10,256 nucleotides of DNA from positions 1-10,256 of the forward strand of contig JAFYAD010000187.1 in NCBI GenBank assembly GCA_017540915.1, in the 5' to 3' direction. Source of the DNA: Lachnospiraceae bacterium. GTDB lineage: Bacteria; Bacillota_A; Clostridia; Lachnospirales; Lachnospiraceae. The translations under genes were made by a program, and so were the position numbers. The stretch's first letter is position 1. Every line of letters starts with the position of its first letter. This document shows positions 6,473-10,256 of the stretch, in pieces. A model generated the notes under the pieces. That model made no database searches and was not told the origin of the DNA. It saw nothing but the letters and a program-made list of their open reading frames with translations.

Positions 6473-7174
6473 CTACTCCCGGTAATTGCTGAGCAGCACT
6501 ATCTTCGGCCAATATTTTATCACTGCCTTACCCAGAATCTGGGATTTTTTTACATACGTATATTCCTCAGCCTCTGCCACCGACGGCGCAAGCCCCGCCT
6601 CAACAGCCTCCTCTGCCCAGAATCTTGCGTCAAGAGAAATATTGCGGTTATCACCGAGGCAGAGATAGCAGCCCTCCGGAACATGGAAATCATAACCATC
6701 ATTGTCATGTTTCCATTTTTCGGGAAGATAATCTTCCTTTAAGGGTATATCCGAACCGTCTATATATATCTTTCCGTTGTCGATCTCCACATGCTCACCC
6801 GGAAGACCGATAATTCGCTTGATGTAGTGATCCGTCGCAGCCACCGGATATTTGAATATCACAACATCGAACCTCTCCGGCTCCGAAAAAGTATACGATA
6901 ATCTGAAGCCAAAGAGCCTGTCCCCGGGTTGGATAAGATTCTCCATGGACCCCGACGGTACAGTAGCGTTGATGAGTATGACCTTCGTGACAAACAATGA
7001 CAAAAGAAAAGCTGCCACGATCACCTCAACCCAGCTTAATATTTCACGGATAACGTCCTTCCTGATATCTGAAGCCTTGCTCCCGGTCTGCGTTAAATCA
7101 CCGCCCGGATCCGCCGTTGTTTTTACCGTATTATCACCGTATTGTGTATTTTCCGTACTTTCCAAATTATCCAT
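6473..7174 (-). CDS. lepB: Signal peptidase I
   Basis: A 233-residue type I signal peptidase (S26 family), which removes signal peptides from exported proteins at the outer face of the membrane. Order: a polar cytosolic N-terminus (1-43), one transmembrane helix (about 46-68), box B PSGSM with catalytic Ser76, box D YIKRIIGLPGE with catalytic Lys119, and box E GDNRNISLDARFW (174-186). Between box E and the closing ILGKAVIKYWP (213-223) there are about 18 more residues than in the usual compact form, rich in Ala and Glu. The upstream ribosome site is weak (a GGA 14 nt before the ATG), but an in-frame TAG just upstream excludes a longer protein. The gene follows rpe by 97 nt with a candidate promoter between, and precedes the tRNA-Leu by 12 nt. 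Confidence 0.95.
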   Translation of the reverse strand: MDNLESTENTQYGDNTVKTTADPGGDLTQTGSKASDIRKDVIREILSWVEVIVAAFLLSLFVTKVILINATVPSGSMENLIQPGDRLFGFRLSYTFSEPERFDVVIFKYPVAATDHYIKRIIGLPGEHVEIDNGKIYIDGSDIPLKEDYLPEKWKHDNDGYDFHVPEGCYLCLGDNRNISLDARFWAEEAVEAGLAPSVAEAEEYTYVKKSQILGKAVIKYWPKIVLLSNYRE

Positions 7175-7234
7175 TTTCTATGTTATATCCAATCGATATT
7201 TCGACCTATGCAAACAGTGCATCGCCGAATCTGT

Positions 7235-7263
7235 AATATATCACAGATCCGTCCCATATTCAA
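7235..7263 (-). promoter_or_regulatory. Candidate sigma-A promoter for lepB (and tRNA-Leu/mbl)
   Basis: On the minus strand TTGAAT, 17 nt, TATATT, with TG one base before the -10 box (extended -10). The matches are 4/6 and 5/6 with ideal spacing, in the 97-nt gap between rpe and lepB. The predicted start is near 7228, leaving a leader of about 54 nt. The same bases also form a small ATCTGT/ACAGAT hairpin, but it has no U-run, so I do not call a terminator for rpe here. Confidence 0.5.
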
Positions 7264-7271
7264 CCGCCATT

Positions 7272-7931
7272 TTAACAGTTTCTGCCCAGTTTCTCCAAAA
7301 AACGCTTTGTATTCTCTGTCGCATTTCCCTTAAAAACACTGCTTCCACTGACAATAACATTGGCCCCGGCCTTCAGCACCTTATCAACATTGTCCACGGT
7401 GACTCCGCCGTCCACCTCTATGTCGGTATTAAGACCTTTATCACTGATCATCTCTCTTAAAACAGTGATCTTGTCCAGTGTATAATCTATGAGTTTCTGA
7501 CCGCCAAAACCGGGATTAACCGTCATGATCAATATCATATCCGCCATCTGCAGGATATTCTCCACCACGTTCACGGGGGTGGCCGGATTCAGGGCTACTC
7601 CCGCCTTAAGTCCAAGTGCTTTGATACTGCGTATGACCTGATCCAAATGTGTTGCTGCCTCAGCATGTACCGTGATGATGTCCGCCCCTGCCTCTGCAAA
7701 ATCCCCAATATACCTGGCCGGATCCTCTATCATCAAATGTACATCGAGAATCTTGTCTGTGCATTTTCTAATCGAACTCAACACTGGTATTCCCATGGAA
7801 ATATTAGGCACAAAACATCCATCCATAACATCATAATGAATGTAGTGAGCGCCTGCTTTATCAACTTCCTGTATCTGTTCTCCCAGTTTCGCAAAATCCG
7901 CCGCCAAAAGCGACGCGGATAAATAATTCAT
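7272..7931 (-). CDS. rpe: Ribulose-phosphate 3-epimerase
   Basis: A 219-residue TIM-barrel enzyme that interconverts D-ribulose 5-phosphate and D-xylulose 5-phosphate in the non-oxidative pentose phosphate pathway (cytoplasm). Family motifs are all present: LSASLLAADFAKLGEQ near the start, DVMDGCFVPNISMG (metal and catalytic region), HLMIEDPARYI, GVALNPATPV, IMTVNPGFGGQKLI, the catalytic Asp in IEVDGGV, and the phosphate-binding VSGSSVFKG. Length is standard for the family. The start is supported by GGGAGG 6 nt upstream. The preceding secreted-protein gene ends only 16 nt before it, so the two are probably co-transcribed, although no functional link is apparent. Confidence 0.97.
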   Translation of the reverse strand: MNYLSASLLAADFAKLGEQIQEVDKAGAHYIHYDVMDGCFVPNISMGIPVLSSIRKCTDKILDVHLMIEDPARYIGDFAEAGADIITVHAEAATHLDQVIRSIKALGLKAGVALNPATPVNVVENILQMADMILIMTVNPGFGGQKLIDYTLDKITVLREMISDKGLNTDIEVDGGVTVDNVDKVLKAGANVIVSGSSVFKGNATENTKRFLEKLGRNC

Positions 7932-7947
7932 TATGCGCCTCCCTTTA

Positions 7948-9666
7948 TCAACTGCTGATTCCGGCTCCGTATCCTACCTCTTTAATGTTTTCATCATAAC
8001 AACTGAAACCGCATCCGCTTGTGATGCCGTTATTCACGCCGCACACACCGCCGACGTATGATGTGGGCGAATTTTCATCCGTTCCCACGTTGACGGTGAG
8101 CTTACCGTTATAGGTTGCCTCGGATATTACGGCTCCTTCCGGATTTTCTCCCGCAATTCCTCCGACATAGGCAAAAGATCCGCTCTCTGCCGTCGATGAC
8201 ATGCTGATGCTGACATTCATGTCCACCTTGGCAGTGCATCTGTAGATCTGACCGTTATTTTCAGCCACGACTCCTCCAACCCTCGCCGTCACAATGGATA
8301 AAAGAGAACTGAGCGTCATCCTGATATCTCCGGAACAGTCACATCCCGTGATACTACCATAATTGGTAGTAGCTATCAGGCCACCCTTAAGGTTGTTTGT
8401 CTTGGTAATACTGATGGCGGCATCGACAATGCAATTTTCGATAACACCGTAATTATGCACTGCAAGAGTCGCTCCTCCTCCGCTTATCAGCGCATCCGAA
8501 AGAGTTATACCCGATACGCATCCGGTCTCTCCGATATAACCGAAGAGCGGCTTCGACGACATATAATTAGCGATCGAAAACCTCTGAGCACCCACTGTAC
8601 CGCTGACTGTACCTTTAAGCCCTGCCGCAGTCGGAAAGAGCTCTCCTATTTCCGAATTACCATTTAAATCTATATCCGCATACTGCCTGAAGTAGATTCC
8701 TTCATCATCATACTGCGGTATCAGCGACAATTCCGCTGCCGTTCCGAACCTGAACGGATTTTCAGCGCTTCCGTCACCGCCCTTAAAGGGAGAAGCCTGC
8801 ATGATACGGTAATAGTCTTCCAGCCTCTCTTTTACTCCTGTTGCAGTGACTCCAACCGTATATCTTCCATCAAAAGGATTACCTGCATTATCCGTGCCGT
8901 CCCAGTTTACCGTAACTGCTGTATTTGCCTGCACGCTGCCAACATAGATAGTCTTTAACAGCAGACCGCTCTCCGAATATATCTCCACATTACAGTCGTT
9001 TGAAGCGCCGCTCAAAGAGAAGCTGACACTCATACTGTTTTCATTCGGTATAAAATACCTGGCGCCCGTAGATATCACCGGCTCATCGATGCTGGCTACA
9101 ACAGGCACTGATTTTACCTTAACCTTCAATACACAGGTTTCGTTATTCATCGTATTGGAAAAAACAACCTTTGTCGATCCTACCTTTTTAGGTACTACTT
9201 TAACCGCAAGATCATCGCCTATCCAATCCCCCAGCATCACAGAACAGATATCCGAATCGGCAACCTTCGATCTTATGCTGCCGTCATCCGTCAAAAGAGT
9301 CAGGGTAACTGTCTTGTCGCCGGTCACGTCAACCTTGCTGTCGCTTATCAGAAAGGTTCTGACCTTGACTTTTGCGGTAAAGCTTTTCTTGCCGACCATC
9401 GCCGTGATCCTGGCATTGCCGGAACTGATACCTTTAACTACACCCTTCTTGGAGACCTTGGCTATGGTCGGATCCGAACTCTTCCATTTCACTTTTTTGG
9501 TGGTTCCCAAAATCGAAAAGCCAACCTTTTTCCCTACTCCCACGGTAGCTGTCGTCTTATCCAGCGCGACATCCGCCCTGGTTTCCTTAAGTCCGACCCC
9601 CGCCAATATAAAGATCATAAGAAAAGCTGCGCAAATAATAGATCTGCAGCGTCCTCTTTTATCCAT
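7948..9666 (-). CDS. Secreted Big2 / FlgD-like Ig / GLUG-repeat surface protein
   Basis: A 572-residue predicted exported protein of unknown function. Signal peptide about 1-31 (basic start, hydrophobic 9-26, likely cut after TRA). A Big2 Ig-like domain follows (about 34-102, core WKSSDPTIAKVSKKG). After a further beta-rich segment comes a FlgD-like Ig domain (about 213-275, NWDGTDNAGNPFDGRYTV), a GGDGSAENPF linker (295-304) and GLUG-type repeats (about 375-560) of the form VGG(I/V)...N.G.I..C. No LPXTG, SLH or choline-binding anchor is visible; it ends abruptly with ISS. I chose the ATG at 9666 because GGGGGA lies 8 nt upstream; the longer start at 9708 would place its ATG inside the leuA terminator stem and spoil the signal peptide. 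Such domains suggest an extracellular adhesin-like role; this is inference. Confidence 0.85.
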   Translation of the reverse strand: MDKRGRCRSIICAAFLMIFILAGVGLKETRADVALDKTTATVGVGKKVGFSILGTTKKVKWKSSDPTIAKVSKKGVVKGISSGNARITAMVGKKSFTAKVKVRTFLISDSKVDVTGDKTVTLTLLTDDGSIRSKVADSDICSVMLGDWIGDDLAVKVVPKKVGSTKVVFSNTMNNETCVLKVKVKSVPVVASIDEPVISTGARYFIPNENSMSVSFSLSGASNDCNVEIYSESGLLLKTIYVGSVQANTAVTVNWDGTDNAGNPFDGRYTVGVTATGVKERLEDYYRIMQASPFKGGDGSAENPFRFGTAAELSLIPQYDDEGIYFRQYADIDLNGNSEIGELFPTAAGLKGTVSGTVGAQRFSIANYMSSKPLFGYIGETGCVSGITLSDALISGGGATLAVHNYGVIENCIVDAAISITKTNNLKGGLIATTNYGSITGCDCSGDIRMTLSSLLSIVTARVGGVVAENNGQIYRCTAKVDMNVSISMSSTAESGSFAYVGGIAGENPEGAVISEATYNGKLTVNVGTDENSPTSYVGGVCGVNNGITSGCGFSCYDENIKEVGYGAGISS

Positions 9667-9691
9667 GAAACATATCCCCCAAAATCTGTCG

Positions 9692-9721
9692 ATAAACAGT
9701 CGCCACATAAGCGGCGACTGT
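9692..9721 (-). terminator. Hairpin terminator after leuA
   Basis: On the minus strand an 11-bp stem (ACAGTCGCCGC pairing with GTGGCGACTGT, one G-U) with a TTAT loop is followed by TTATC. It lies between the leuA stop and the start of the secreted-protein gene. The stem is strong but the U-run is short, so some read-through is possible. I found no clear promoter in the remaining bases of this 93-nt gap. Confidence 0.65.
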
Positions 9722-9759
9722 AAATTTACTGCCTGTTATCAATGTTTTTCCGCGAAATA

Positions 9760-10256
9760 TCAGCCTTCCTCCAGCAGACGGTTCATGGCCGCGATCAAAG
9801 CATCGATGGATGCACGGATGATATCCGGATCTATGCCTATGCCAAAGAACTGCTTACCGGCATCATTCTGTATACCCACATAAGCTATGGCGCTGGAATC
9901 CGAACCGTCATTTAAGGCATGCTCCTCATAGCACATAACCTGGAATGATTTGCCGAACTTTTCCTTAAATGTATTGGATACAGCGTCAAGACGACCGTTT
10001 CCGAAGGATTCCACCAGTGTCTTGGTTTCTCCTTCCACGATATTCACTGTAGCGGTATAACCGTTATTTTCCTGACGGAAATGACATCCCTTAACATCAA
10101 ACACCGGTGTGTAATTCTGATATCTCTTCAGGAAAATGTCGTAGATCTGTGCCGCATTAAGCTCTGCATGTGCCTTGTCCGAAGCATCTTTGACCGTGTA
10201 ACCGAGATCGGCACGCATCTTGTAAGGTATCTTGAGGCCGTAGCTCTGCTCCATGA
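9760..10256 (-). CDS. leuA: 2-isopropylmalate synthase, C-terminal part (5' end off window)
   Basis: The last 165 or so residues of a 2-isopropylmalate synthase, the first committed enzyme of leucine synthesis (acetyl-CoA plus 2-oxoisovalerate). The frame stays open through the right edge, so the catalytic TIM barrel lies outside the window. Visible are the linker (YGLKIPYKMRADLGYTVKDA) and the C-terminal LeuA dimer/regulatory domain that binds leucine for feedback inhibition in this family, ending with GIGIDPDIIRASIDALIAA and NRLLEEG. The sequence looks closer to the long yeast/actinobacterial LeuA type than to the E. coli type, based on the IPYKM...GYTV and DIFLKRYQN stretches. A hairpin terminator follows the stop, so it is probably transcribed separately from the next gene. 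Confidence 0.9.
   Translation of the reverse strand, partial: MEQSYGLKIPYKMRADLGYTVKDASDKAHAELNAAQIYDIFLKRYQNYTPVFDVKGCHFRQENNGYTATVNIVEGETKTLVESFGNGRLDAVSNTFKEKFGKSFQVMCYEEHALNDGSDSSAIAYVGIQNDAGKQFFGIGIDPDIIRASIDALIAAMNRLLEEG

Noticed and set aside
6177..6512. N-terminal extension of 112 residues on the mbl reading frame
   Set aside because: It translates the tRNA-Leu and its repeats (giving repeated CRFKSCYPH strings) and part of lepB; the true start at 6176 has a good ribosome site and begins with the actin phosphate-1 motif.
9667..9708. Start of the secreted protein at 9708
   Set aside because: That ATG lies inside the leuA terminator stem with no ribosome site; 9666 has GGGGGA 8 nt upstream and gives a normal signal peptide.
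9089..9883. 264-codon open frame on the plus strand
   Set aside because: It lies antisense to the secreted-protein gene and runs across the leuA terminator; low-complexity composition and no family motif.

Overview
All recognisable genes in this window lie on the minus strand, so transcription runs from the high-coordinate end towards position 1. The gene set points to a motile, Gram-positive-type Clostridia, most likely Lachnospiraceae. It has Bacillus-type order mbl-flhO-flhP, RecD2 rather than RecBCD, purine-rich AGGAGG ribosome binding sites, short rho-independent terminators and intermediate GC. The family-level placement is an inference from gene content; no 16S gene is present.

In transcription order: (1) the 3' end of a 2-isopropylmalate synthase gene (leuA), closed by a strong hairpin. 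(2) A secreted protein with a Big2 Ig-like domain, a FlgD-like Ig domain and GLUG-type repeats, followed 16 nt later by rpe (ribulose-phosphate 3-epimerase). (3) A candidate promoter, then lepB (signal peptidase I), a tRNA-Leu(UAG) gene only 12 nt after the lepB stop, two tandem 77-78 nt repeats carrying copies of the 3' half of that tRNA, and an MreB/Mbl gene with a strong terminator. No terminator is visible between lepB and mbl, so they may share one transcript that tRNA processing would cut. (4) A textbook sigma-28 (SigD/FliA) promoter driving flhO, flhP and a FlgJ-like rod-cap gene (distal rod and rod assembly), ended by another hairpin terminator. (5) recD2 (DNA helicase), overlapping by ATGA a ComF-family gene that runs off the left edge.

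Most of the window is conserved housekeeping and motility DNA. I see no defence system, prophage, CRISPR array or insertion sequence. The items most worth a second look are the tRNA-Leu 3'-half repeats between the tRNA and mbl, the exact-consensus sigma-28 promoter with its structured leader, and the poorly characterised secreted Big2/GLUG protein beside rpe.
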